Shown here in pieces: positions 8,511-15,803 of a stretch of 64,000 bases of DNA. Made by a program: the position numbers and the translations under genes. The first letter of the stretch is position 1. Each line of letters starts with the position of its first letter. A model generated the notes under the pieces. The model saw only the letters and a list, made by a program, of their open reading frames with translations. It ran no database searches and was not told the DNA's origin. Source of the DNA: Undibacterium sp. 5I1 (lineage in GTDB: Bacteria; Pseudomonadota; Gammaproteobacteria; Burkholderiales; Burkholderiaceae_D); assembly GCF_034314085.1 (NCBI RefSeq), contig NZ_JAVIWI010000001.1, forward strand, positions 3,472,001-3,536,000, given 5' to 3'.

Positions 8511-9402
8511 ATTTTTTTGGGAAAAAGGAAAACAACGCGATGGAGAGAAGAACTGGAAAAATCCAGCCAGTCCAGCCAAGAACGGTCGCTTGCGTCATAT
8601 CTAGCGTTTGTCCGGCGACGCCATACGCATAGATAAATCCGGCAGAAGCGTTAAATGCACCGTGTCCAAGGGCGGCGGCCCAAACCGAGCCAGAGCGTAA
8701 CCGTATCCAACTCAACACAGATCCAAACGCAATACAAGATGCAGACATGCAAATAAGAGCGTGCCAACCAGGAATAGCACCATAGTTATATCCTAATAAA
8801 ATCGCAGGCGCATGCCATAAGCCCCACACCACGCCAGAAATCAATAGCGCAGGAACGGTACCAAGCGGCATCAGCTTTGTTAACAACCAGCCACGCCACC
8901 CGATTTCTTCACCTAGTGCCGCGATCGCATTCAATGGCGCCGCGACTATGGCTTGCAGTATCAAAAGCAGAGCGACTGTATGTAGTGAAGGTAGTTTGGC
9001 TAATGCAGCTTCGTTTCCAGCAAATTTCGCGTTTAGCAACTCCTTGAGCCCAGATAAATTCTGAAGATCCAATTGATACACGCCAAACATCGATCCTATA
9101 AGCAATGAGCCCAAAGAAACAGCAACAGAAATGAATATCGCCAGCAAACAGAACTTCAGCGTTCGACCAATTGGACGCCATGAAGAAAGTCCCAAGCTTT
9201 CCATTAAGCTCACATTCGGCTCAGAAATCTTGCTCACGACCATCGCTGAAATCGCGGGAACTCCCATCATCATGATAAGCAATGCGGTTGCCAGCGGATT
9301 TTTTAGACCATCGTGTAGCCACAACGGCAACGCAACGAGCCAAGCCAGACCGAAGGACAGTAAGACAAAATACACAACTGGGCGGTGTTTAAATTTTTCC
9401 AT
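8488..9402 (-). CDS. CPBP family intramembrane metalloprotease
   Basis: A 304-residue inner-membrane protein with about eight hydrophobic segments. The CPBP (Abi/CAAX) motifs are present: EEIGWRG with E165, E166 and R170; H197 in GLWHAPAILLGY; and H247/N251 in HGAFN. These are the metal-binding and catalytic positions of the family, which includes CAAX proteases, bacteriocin-immunity proteins and anti-sigma site-1-type proteases. It is the first gene of an operon with a short TetR regulator and a small unknown protein. Substrate unknown; a role in stress or peptide immunity is possible. Confidence 0.88.
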   Translation of the reverse strand: MEKFKHRPVVYFVLLSFGLAWLVALPLWLHDGLKNPLATALLIMMMGVPAISAMVVSKISEPNVSLMESLGLSSWRPIGRTLKFCLLAIFISVAVSLGSLLIGSMFGVYQLDLQNLSGLKELLNAKFAGNEAALAKLPSLHTVALLLILQAIVAAPLNAIAALGEEIGWRGWLLTKLMPLGTVPALLISGVVWGLWHAPAILLGYNYGAIPGWHALICMSASCIAFGSVLSWIRLRSGSVWAAALGHGAFNASAGFIYAYGVAGQTLDMTQATVLGWTGWIFPVLLSIALFSFFPKKYGPTTQL

Positions 9403-9411
9403 GATTTAATA

Positions 9412-9480
9412 AGAATCGTTATGTACTAATCAGTCAACAATAACGATTCTAATAATTAGGAACTGATTAGTCAACAATAA
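9412..9480. promoter_or_regulatory. Nested palindromes upstream of the CPBP-TetR operon
   Basis: AGAATCGTTA (9412-9421) and TAACGATTCT (9441-9450) form a perfect 10-bp inverted repeat. Inside it lies ACTAATCAGT, and 37 bases on lies its inverted form ACTGATTAGT; each is followed by the same nine bases CAACAATAA (9425-9443 and 9462-9480). ACTAATCAGT-type sites are typical TetR operators, so autoregulation by the operon's TetR protein is likely. Confidence 0.6.
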
Positions 9481-9680
9481 ATTGAAACGAATTTAATCCT
9501 GATTAAATTACTTAATCAGGATATTCGTAAAGTATTTCTGTTGAGCGGCGTAAGCGGTGGAATGAAAACTGAACTTAACTTTTGAAAAGTCGATTTTCTC
9601 AACAGTCTGCGTATCCATATAGCAAATGAATATATCAATAAAGTTCCGAGACTAGCATCACAGTTTTAATATACTTATGT

Positions 9681-9750
9681 CCAGTATATTTTTTGTGTCC
9701 ATGTAAAAAAAGACAATACGGTAATTTAGAAAGTAATTAGAGGGAGTATG
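9681..9750 (+). repeat. Dispersed GTATAT repeat, copy 2 (diverged)
   Basis: Opens with CCAGTATATTTTTTGTGTCCATG, keeps GACAATA and closes with AGAGGGAGTATG. The central hairpin is degenerate. Confidence 0.65.
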
Positions 9751-9896
9751 TTGATATATTACTCTTTCTGCGGATACCTATCAGCAATACAACTCCCTTC
9801 TATAACTAATAACCTAGGCGTTACTACGGCAATGTTTTATCCCACTTTACTTAGTCGCTCTTAATTTAGGTTTATTGATGATTGTATATTTCCGTT

Positions 9897-10742
9897 TTAA
9901 AACGACGATTTGGACATGCGGATTTGTACGCCAATCTCTTTGATTTTTTGTATCCCTTTTTCAAGTGCAGCCTCACTAGTGTGAACTGAACTTTGCCCTG
10001 ATACCAGGCGGTGAACATGTTTCTTCGCGCTGCCCACTAGTATGCGTGAAGTGCCTAGAGTCGCTTTAAAATCAATCACGCCATCACCTTCAAAAAAAAG
10101 TAATTCTTTATCGCTAATGAGGTCTTGAGCTTGGGACAATCCCTCAAATGAGAATGCCCAGCTTACATCATGGCGTTGTGGCGGCGAGTAAGACCATGCC
10201 TCGCCCTCCTCAAGGGTAATCACAAAATAGTTCATGTCCTGATGCGATGGTATGTTGCTGGTTAAGTTGACTTGGTTTTGTTCAAGCTCGCCTAAAAACA
10301 ATTGAATTGTGCCGCCGGGGATAAGACTGGTTGGCACTTCTTCAGGTGCGATATACATACCCTGCGAAGCACCCTCCTCAATCATCGGCGGCATCGGAAC
10401 CCATAGCTGAAATCCAGTGACATGACCACTGCCCATCAACAGACCTTGATGCCATGCGCCACCGCCAGAATTCATCCACTCTAGGCCACCTGCTTTGAGT
10501 ATTCCCTTCTGCCCGGTCGTATCTTGATACGAAACATCATAATCTGGCTGCCAGGTCAATGTTGCGATTCCAGAATGTGGATGCATCGGAAATCCAAAAC
10601 CGGACTGAATTTCAGAATTGAAAAAATCAAGGAAGATAAAAGGTTTTAATTTTTCACCAAGATAGCCAGGGTCAATTAATCGCATGATGGGTCCATGACT
10701 ACTGCCCTCAATCCGATCGCTGATCTTTTTATACTTTGCCAT
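9897..10742 (-). CDS. Pirin family protein
   Basis: A cytosolic bicupin of 281 residues. The ATG at 10742 is preferred because AGGAGG lies 6 bases before it, whereas the ATG two codons earlier directly abuts the AGGAGG. The N-terminal cupin has the pirin metal site residues in FGFPMHPHSGIATLTW (two His), plus GGLEWMNSGGGAWHQ (E and H). Bacterial pirins of this type often act as quercetinases or as redox-responsive proteins. It follows an isochorismatase-like gene by 23 bases and is probably co-transcribed with it, divergent from a LysR regulator. Confidence 0.9.
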   Translation of the reverse strand: MAKYKKISDRIEGSSHGPIMRLIDPGYLGEKLKPFIFLDFFNSEIQSGFGFPMHPHSGIATLTWQPDYDVSYQDTTGQKGILKAGGLEWMNSGGGAWHQGLLMGSGHVTGFQLWVPMPPMIEEGASQGMYIAPEEVPTSLIPGGTIQLFLGELEQNQVNLTSNIPSHQDMNYFVITLEEGEAWSYSPPQRHDVSWAFSFEGLSQAQDLISDKELLFFEGDGVIDFKATLGTSRILVGSAKKHVHRLVSGQSSVHTSEAALEKGIQKIKEIGVQIRMSKSSF

Positions 10743-10765
10743 TTTCATCCTCCTTTATTCTTTCT

Positions 10766-11494
10766 TTACTTAGCGAGCTTAGAAATAATTTCTTCTAAAT
10801 TAATCTTCATCGCTTTTTGTCCTTCTGGGGTGCCGAAGTTATTTACCAATTCTGTTTGCGCTTGATTGATCCCGCAAACAGTCACGCCCATATCGCGTAA
10901 CCGATCAAATGTCAGTTGTTCAGACAGGGTGGTTAATGCACCGCAGGCATCAGCCACCAGCATGACGTTGTAACCTAAATGAAGTGCATCATGAGCTGCC
11001 CAAAAAGCGCATATGTCGGTAGTCAAACCAGCCAGAATAATATTTTTGCGATTGAGTTTTTTTACTGCCGCAGTCAATGCAGCATCATCCCAACAACTTA
11101 ACTGACCACCACGCTTAAAACGCTTGGCGTAAGCATCTGGTGCCAACTGTTGCAAATCGTCGATGGTAGATCCAACCATCTCTTCCATGGTCGTCGTCAA
11201 TATCAACGGCATACCGTATTCGACAGCCATTCTGGCCAACGCCCGCGTTGCTCCGATCACTTGATCTTTGGGCTGACTTTTGACCCAGTTGACGGTTCCT
11301 GATTGATGATCGACCAGCATGATAATGCTGCCATTGAGATTGAATCGTGAGTTCATTGCAGTTCCTTTTTTTTGAGGTGTATTTTTTTCTGTCGTTGCTG
11401 CCGCTGATGTTGGTGTGAGCAAGCTTGTTCCACCAATAGCGGCAATCGCGGTTGCGGCACTCGCCACAAAATTACGTCGGGTATTTGCTGTCAT
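10766..11494 (-). CDS. Exported isochorismatase-like cysteine hydrolase
   Basis: A 242-residue protein with a twin-arginine signal: MTANTRRNFVASAATAIAAI, cleavage expected near the alanine-rich region around 30-33. The mature part is an isochorismatase-fold hydrolase of the YcaC type with D62 in IIMLVDHQSG and the nucleophile C162 in GLTTDICAFWAAHDAL. Most relatives are cytosolic, so Tat export is unusual and suggests a folded periplasmic enzyme. It lies in an operon with pirin and is divergent from a LysR gene. Substrate unknown; amide or isochorismate-type hydrolysis is possible. Confidence 0.85.
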   Translation of the reverse strand: MTANTRRNFVASAATAIAAIGGTSLLTPTSAAATTEKNTPQKKGTAMNSRFNLNGSIIMLVDHQSGTVNWVKSQPKDQVIGATRALARMAVEYGMPLILTTTMEEMVGSTIDDLQQLAPDAYAKRFKRGGQLSCWDDAALTAAVKKLNRKNIILAGLTTDICAFWAAHDALHLGYNVMLVADACGALTTLSEQLTFDRLRDMGVTVCGINQAQTELVNNFGTPEGQKAMKINLEEIISKLAK

Positions 11495-11534
11495 GTCTCG
11501 TTTCTCGCTCTTTGTTAAGGTAAAACAGAGACTA

Positions 11535-11552
11535 TTCCAAACAAATTTGGAA
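11535..11552. promoter_or_regulatory. Candidate LysR operator
   Basis: TTCCAAA (11535-11541) and TTTGGAA (11546-11552) form a perfect 7-bp inverted repeat with a 4-base spacer in the 111-bp gap between the hydrolase and LysR genes. Confidence 0.5.
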
Positions 11553-11605
11553 ATAAATAGCTAAGATAAGAAACACTATTGCAAATTTAGGAAACTGAGC
11601 AGGCT

Positions 11606-12511
11606 ATGCAAATACTAGGAGATATCGCCTTGTTCGTCGAGGTTGTGAACGCGAAGAACTTTACCGAGGCATCAAAGAGAACCGGGGTCCCCGTATCAAC
11701 CATATCAAGACGAATCTCAAATCTCGAAAAAACAATTGCTCTGAAACTCTTCAATAGAACAACACGCAAAGTCGAAGTGACCGAGGCAGGAAAAGCCTAC
11801 TATGCCCGATGCGCTCACCTGATTGCGGAGGCTCAACTGGCGCATGAGGAAATCTCAGAAACCGTCAATACGCCGAAAGGAACACTCAGAATATCTTGCA
11901 CGCCCGACTTTGCGACGGCGTTTTTGCCAGAGGTATTGATTGAGTATGCAGAGCAATATCCGGATGTGCAGATCGAACTCGATTTATCACACCGTAAAGT
12001 CGATTTAATCAGCGAAAATTTTGACGCCAGTCTGCGTTTTGGGCGTCTACCCAATTCCAACCTAATCGCAAGAAAAATCGCGTCATTGCCTCTGAGTCTG
12101 TATGCATCACAGCAGTATTTAAAATCATCGCCACCAATCAAGGTGCCGAATGATTTATCCAAGCATCATTGCATCCGTATGAACTCAGACGAGAATGGCT
12201 CCAATTGGACGCTTAATTCGATCAATAACCAGATTGATGAACCCATCATTGTTCCTGTTCACGGCAAATATTGCGTCAGTAGTTTTCTGTTTATTCGAAA
12301 GCTATTATTGAACCACGCTGGCATTGGTGTAATGGATGATCTGATTGTTAAAAACGATGTGTCCAAAGGCGATTTGGTGAAGGTCTTGCCGCTATGGCAC
12401 TTGAGTCCGGTTGATTTAACTTTGCTGACACCTTCCAGGCTTTTACCCGCCCGGGTTCGACAATTTGCGGATCTGCTGAGAGATCGGCTAGCAATTATTC
12501 TTGACCGGTGA
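11606..12511 (+). CDS. LysR family transcriptional regulator
   Basis: A 301-residue LysR protein. The helix-turn-helix covers about 1-60 (NFTEASKRTGVPVSTISRRI), followed by the usual linker helix with LFNRTTRKVEVTEAGKAYY and an effector domain. It is divergent from the Tat hydrolase-pirin operon and probably regulates it. An inverted repeat in the gap is the likely site. Confidence 0.9.
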   Translation: MQILGDIALFVEVVNAKNFTEASKRTGVPVSTISRRISNLEKTIALKLFNRTTRKVEVTEAGKAYYARCAHLIAEAQLAHEEISETVNTPKGTLRISCTPDFATAFLPEVLIEYAEQYPDVQIELDLSHRKVDLISENFDASLRFGRLPNSNLIARKIASLPLSLYASQQYLKSSPPIKVPNDLSKHHCIRMNSDENGSNWTLNSINNQIDEPIIVPVHGKYCVSSFLFIRKLLLNHAGIGVMDDLIVKNDVSKGDLVKVLPLWHLSPVDLTLLTPSRLLPARVRQFADLLRDRLAIILDR

Positions 12512-12710
12512 CTTGTTGCTGTTTATATCTTCCTAAACGATAAACTCAACAGGCCATATAGCTCCGGCTAACGCAGTGTAATCGAAGGGATCAACAAGCC
12601 ATACTGTCTAGCGGAATGGGCGAAAGTAGGACAGATTGAATTCACTTTAGGAATTACGCAAAATCGAACAACTACAAATTAAAAAAACAATTTAATAAAA
12701 TATACACATA

Positions 12711-12783
12711 GTTAGTATATTTAGACTGTCCAAATAATCATTGGGCAAAAAAGAATATTTACGAAAAAATACGGGGAGTATAT
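12711..12783 (+). repeat. Dispersed GTATAT repeat, copy 3
   Basis: Opens GTTAGTATATTTAGACTGTCC, with stem TGTCCAA/TTGGGCA in which one A-U pair of copy 1 has become a G-U pair, and closes ACGGGGAGTATAT. The change keeps the hairpin. Confidence 0.78.
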
Positions 12784-12937
12784 GGATTTCAAACTATTGA
12801 ATCGATCACTCTCTCTGCGCAAATTCATCGACAAACTGACTCCAGCACATCAACCATGTCAAGTCTTGGACCGATACCTGATCAATCCAAGGTTTTTAAA
12901 CAGGCTGCGATACTTATTAACGCTTAGCGGTGCCTAG
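12782..12937 (+). CDS. Possible 51-residue small protein after a GTATAT repeat
   Basis: An ATG overlapping the 3' edge of repeat copy 3 opens a 51-codon frame ending in TAG at 12935-12937. The GGGGAG that closes the repeat lies 3 bases before the ATG and could act as a ribosome binding site, although this spacing is short. The product would be basic and leucine-rich, starting MDFKLLNRSLSLRKFI. No family recognised; it may be chance. Confidence 0.25.
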   Translation: MDFKLLNRSLSLRKFIDKLTPAHQPCQVLDRYLINPRFLNRLRYLLTLSGA

Positions 12938-12990
12938 CTTAGCGCTAGACTTTAAGTCAGAAAACCGCGTCATTTAGTTCGCCGCGACCA

Positions 12991-14052
12991 TCAAAAATCC
13001 ATAATAAAACCGCCACCTAAGGATTTTTGTGAATAGTTGTAATCAATCAGACTTTGGCCATAACCTGAGAATAGTTGAACATATCCTTTAAGGTTAGTCG
13101 TGATAGGAATCGCCCAGCCAGCCTGGATTGCGCCACGACCTGTAGCAAAATTACGCCGAGCGGTCAGAGAAAATTCTTGTCCACTTTTCTCGCGGTAAAC
13201 TGCTCTGATGTCGCCATGTCCCATATAGTCGACAATATCGATATTATCGTTGTCGGACCTTGCGTTATCAAGACGGCGCCAGACCCGTGTGGTCAACGCA
13301 AAATTACCTCGCTCTACGCCTAGTTCTGCATAGACCCTGTTCCAACTACGCGATAAGGTAGCGGTTTGACCGTTCGATTGATGCATTAATCCAAAATTGA
13401 CGTAGCGAATATCGAGTCCGGCGAAGTTTTTATTAACTGGTATCACCGCCATGATTTCTGGCTGATAATTGGTTTCGCGGAACGGACTTGATGCGCTACG
13501 GTTATATGCCTGCCAAAAACTTTGCTGGGTATAACCAAACCATAAATCAACCGGAGAGTTAGCGATATCTTCCGCCAGTTTCATCTTAAAACTCAATTGA
13601 TATGTCAGCTCCACGTGCTGGGGTTTAACCCCGCCTGGCGTAAATTCTTTAAACGTCTGATCATTGGTTGCGTTGCTGTAATTCGCTAGCAACAAATAAT
13701 TATCATGGTGCGGACGAAATACAAAACGTCCTCGCTTAGACGCTTCGTCCAGCTCCCAATTCTGGACCATATGAGATATCTCTGGTGCGGGTTCTACCAC
13801 TTGTGCGGACTGCATGGGCTTATTACTCACGAGTGGTTGAACGGCTTCTGCCTTGGCTACTGCGGTATCGGCTTGCTCTGGCGTCGTTGCTTTGGCTAGC
13901 GCATCAAAGCAACTCAGCCGGGCACTCGCATCACCAAGTACAGAACAGCGCAGCATCTGTTGTTCAATTTCACCAGCATAAGCAAGCATAGGACTCATCG
14001 CCGGTGAGATGAATAACAAAGGGACGATTATTTTTTTTATTGAATTCGACAT
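12991..14052 (-). CDS. pldA: Outer-membrane phospholipase A
   Basis: A 353-residue outer-membrane beta barrel that hydrolyses phospholipids reaching the outer leaflet. The signal peptide ends near AYA (25-27). The catalytic triad of OMPLA is visible: H224 and S226 in MHQSNGQ and N238 in SRSWNRVYAE. An extra N-terminal region of about 75 residues with two cysteines and an A/E/P-rich linker precedes the barrel, as in other Burkholderiales PldA proteins. The protein ends in F, the usual outer-membrane sorting signal. Convergent with the LysR gene upstream. Confidence 0.9.
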   Translation of the reverse strand: MSNSIKKIIVPLLFISPAMSPMLAYAGEIEQQMLRCSVLGDASARLSCFDALAKATTPEQADTAVAKAEAVQPLVSNKPMQSAQVVEPAPEISHMVQNWELDEASKRGRFVFRPHHDNYLLLANYSNATNDQTFKEFTPGGVKPQHVELTYQLSFKMKLAEDIANSPVDLWFGYTQQSFWQAYNRSASSPFRETNYQPEIMAVIPVNKNFAGLDIRYVNFGLMHQSNGQTATLSRSWNRVYAELGVERGNFALTTRVWRRLDNARSDNDNIDIVDYMGHGDIRAVYREKSGQEFSLTARRNFATGRGAIQAGWAIPITTNLKGYVQLFSGYGQSLIDYNYSQKSLGGGFIMDF

Positions 14053-14604
14053 AGAGATTTTTGCAGGGTAATTAAATGAAAATAAAAATTGGAGATAAGA
14101 TTTGAAGCAAGAAAAATACGAGGTGGAATACTCTATATCTTGCTTTTAAAACATAATTGCTTATAGAGCATGATAGCTCTTTAGCGTACAAAGTTATGTT
14201 CGCCACCGCACACATTGAACTCAGATTTTCCATAAGATCTCTACCGCTTCGCAAAAAACGCAGACGACATGCGGTGTTCAGAGGGATAGGCACCACCGTA
14301 TTTTGGGTGGCAACACTACTGCGACAATTGACCCTTTGGCGAACTGCCTTGCGTTGTTACTCGTCCTGGCTTGACTTAAGTTTACTCGTAATTTTTACTC
14401 AACAGAAGTTGATACAGGCCGAATAGCCTGTTAGGTATGAATCGGGTTTACACAAAAAAATACCCAATAACGATAAAAGCGCAGAGAACACAGAGGACGT
14501 AATCCTCTGCATTCTCTGCGCTTTTGAATCCGCTTGAGTCTTCGAAGACGACAAACTGCCTTCACAGAACCGCTTTATGCTAAGGGATCAGGTAAAACAA
14601 AAAA
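14053..14604. other. Intergenic region, no gene recognised
   Basis: Holds the upstream region of pldA and a long terminator-like hairpin (14475-14525). Short open frames here lack convincing starts. Confidence 0.55.
14475..14525. terminator. Long bidirectional terminator hairpin
   Basis: Arms 14475-14497 and 14503-14525 pair over 23 positions with two mismatches around a 5-base loop; the arms begin AAAA and end TTTT, so it can work in both directions. On the minus strand it follows the small membrane protein gene. Confidence 0.8.
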
Positions 14605-14796
14605 CTACCAGTGAATTTGCGGTAATCGAATACCGGGCACAATTCCGAATACCGACAAAATAATGATAATTAATAATATGATGAACAGCACGCGTACGAT
14701 TTGACCTACCGGTGATGGGAGCGGCAACATTCCGACCAGCCACCAGATAAGTCCGAAGACGACAAGATAAACGATAAGGCTAATGATCATATTCAT
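14605..14796 (-). CDS. Small hydrophobic membrane protein (Thivi_2564-like)
   Basis: A protein of 63 residues with two membrane segments: MNMIISLIVYLVVFGLIWWL and, after a short PLPSPVG turn, VRVLFIILLIIIILSVFGI. The open frame extends three codons upstream only to a TTG; the ATG at 14796 is chosen, though the ATG two codons later is also possible. Proteins like this are widespread small inner-membrane proteins with no known function. Single gene, ended by the hairpin at 14475-14525. Confidence 0.7.
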   Translation of the reverse strand: MNMIISLIVYLVVFGLIWWLVGMLPLPSPVGQIVRVLFIILLIIIILSVFGIVPGIRLPQIHW

Positions 14797-14935
14797 ATAT
14801 TCCAATCATATGGATAAAAAATGCGCAAATCCGACGTTCAATATTGTGTCTTGACCGAAGAAAATCGCATCGTGTTGAGAGTTAGCTGGCAGCAATTCAA
14901 TCAGTACTGCCAACCTATTATTTTGAAAAAATTAA

Positions 14936-15241
14936 TTACTTAGCAGGTACAACAATAATCGTCGGATCGGCTGGCTTGCCCGGCTCTCCAGTCTTACCTT
15001 TTGTACCGTCATTTCCAGGCATACCTTGATCACCCGTCGCGCCAGCAGCGCCTTGTGCGCCATCAGCACCAGCGGGGCCAGTTGCACCGACAGAGGCAGG
15101 GGCACCGGCTGCGCCAGTTGCTCCCGTTGCTCCAGCAGGGCCCGGAACAGCGACTGGGACGATAACTTGCGCTGGTTGGCGATCACAAGCCGTCATCGTT
15201 AAAAGACCTGCAAGGGCTAGCAATAAAATAGAAATTTTCAT
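14936..15241 (-). CDS. Collagen-like repeat lipoprotein
   Basis: A 101-residue predicted lipoprotein. The signal peptide [20 protein letters not shown] has a lipobox-like MTAC with the lipidated cysteine at 19. A short linker is followed by about 19 Gly-X-Y triplets (about residues 34-90, interrupted once by ASV), rich in alanine, threonine, proline and lysine, and then a short tail ending IIVVPAK. This is a collagen-like triple-helix-forming sequence anchored in a membrane. An AAGG site precedes the ATG. The function is unknown; in other bacteria such proteins act in surface structure or adhesion. Flanked upstream by a MITE-like repeat. Confidence 0.8.
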   Translation of the reverse strand: MKISILLLALAGLLTMTACDRQPAQVIVPVAVPGPAGATGATGAAGAPASVGATGPAGADGAQGAAGATGDQGMPGNDGTKGKTGEPGKPADPTIIVVPAK

Positions 15242-15278
15242 GATGAAACCTTAAGTTGACTTCGAAATATTAAAAAAA

Positions 15279-15388
15279 GGACTTACGTAAAATTGTCCCG
15301 GAACGACGCAACAACGACAGCACGTTTAGTAATTTGCTTAGTAAGAGCGGAGGGTGCAACGCATCTGGGGCAATTTTGCGTTAGCCCT
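15279..15388. repeat. MITE-like repeat, full copy
   Basis: About 110 bp with imperfect inverted ends: AGGACTTACGTAAAATTGTC at the left and, as its inverse, GGCAATTTTGCGTTAGCCCT at the right. No coding capacity. Similar elements occur at 18141-18245 and 24829-24934. Confidence 0.75.
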
Positions 15389-15660
15389 AAAATCAGCGTA
15401 ATGGCTGAAACTAAACAAGTGGTACAGTGATATGCGGTGATGCCTGATTGTGCCGAAGGATGCGCGCAAATATCCTGGCGTTCTGTACGCTGGCAAACAT
15501 ACGAAAAATTAGCGTTGTTTTATATTGATCAAACCGGTAATACAGTGTGCTGCCAAAATGAGATTTGCAATCAAGTAGTTAATTTTATAAGGTCAGTTTA
15601 TAAGATTAATTTATATGATTAATTACGCGATCCAGTTTTGGTTTTCATGGATGATGATCA

Positions 15661-15700
15661 AACCCGCTACCAGCTGGTATGCGGGTTTTTTTATTTTTTT
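15661..15700 (+). terminator. Strong plus-strand terminator without an assigned gene
   Basis: AACCCGC (15661-15667) pairs with GCGGGTT (15681-15687) around the inner palindrome TACCAGCTGGTA, followed by TTTATTTTTTT. The T-run is on the plus strand only, but both flanking genes are on the minus strand. Confidence 0.85.
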
Positions 15701-15803
15701 GAGGAGAGATGTATAAAAATATGGCTCTTAGCTCGATGCTATTTTTAGCGATAGAGAGTCAATAATTATTCTTTTCACTTAGTAAAATAACTAAGTATGA
15801 ACA

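Larger units (their letters stand above)
9403..9896. other. Intergenic region with operators and a dispersed repeat
   Basis: No gene recognised. It contains the paired operator-like palindromes of the CPBP operon (9412-9480) and a diverged GTATAT repeat (9681-9750). Confidence 0.6.
12512..12990. other. Convergent intergenic region with repeats and a short open frame
   Basis: The stretch contains a solo end of the MITE-like repeat (about 12647-12670), one GTATAT repeat (12711-12783) and a 51-codon open frame starting at its edge. No recognised gene. Confidence 0.6.
15242..15803. other. Intergenic region with a MITE-like repeat and an orphan terminator
   Basis: Contains the repeat at 15279-15388 and a strong plus-strand terminator at 15661-15700 although no clear plus-strand gene precedes it. 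A 61-codon open frame (15437-15622) has no convincing ribosome binding site. Confidence 0.55.

Noticed and set aside
14936..15241. Tandem DNA repeat only, without coding meaning
   Set aside because: The GC-rich triplet pattern is in frame as Gly-X-Y behind a lipoprotein signal and a ribosome binding site, so a protein is more likely.
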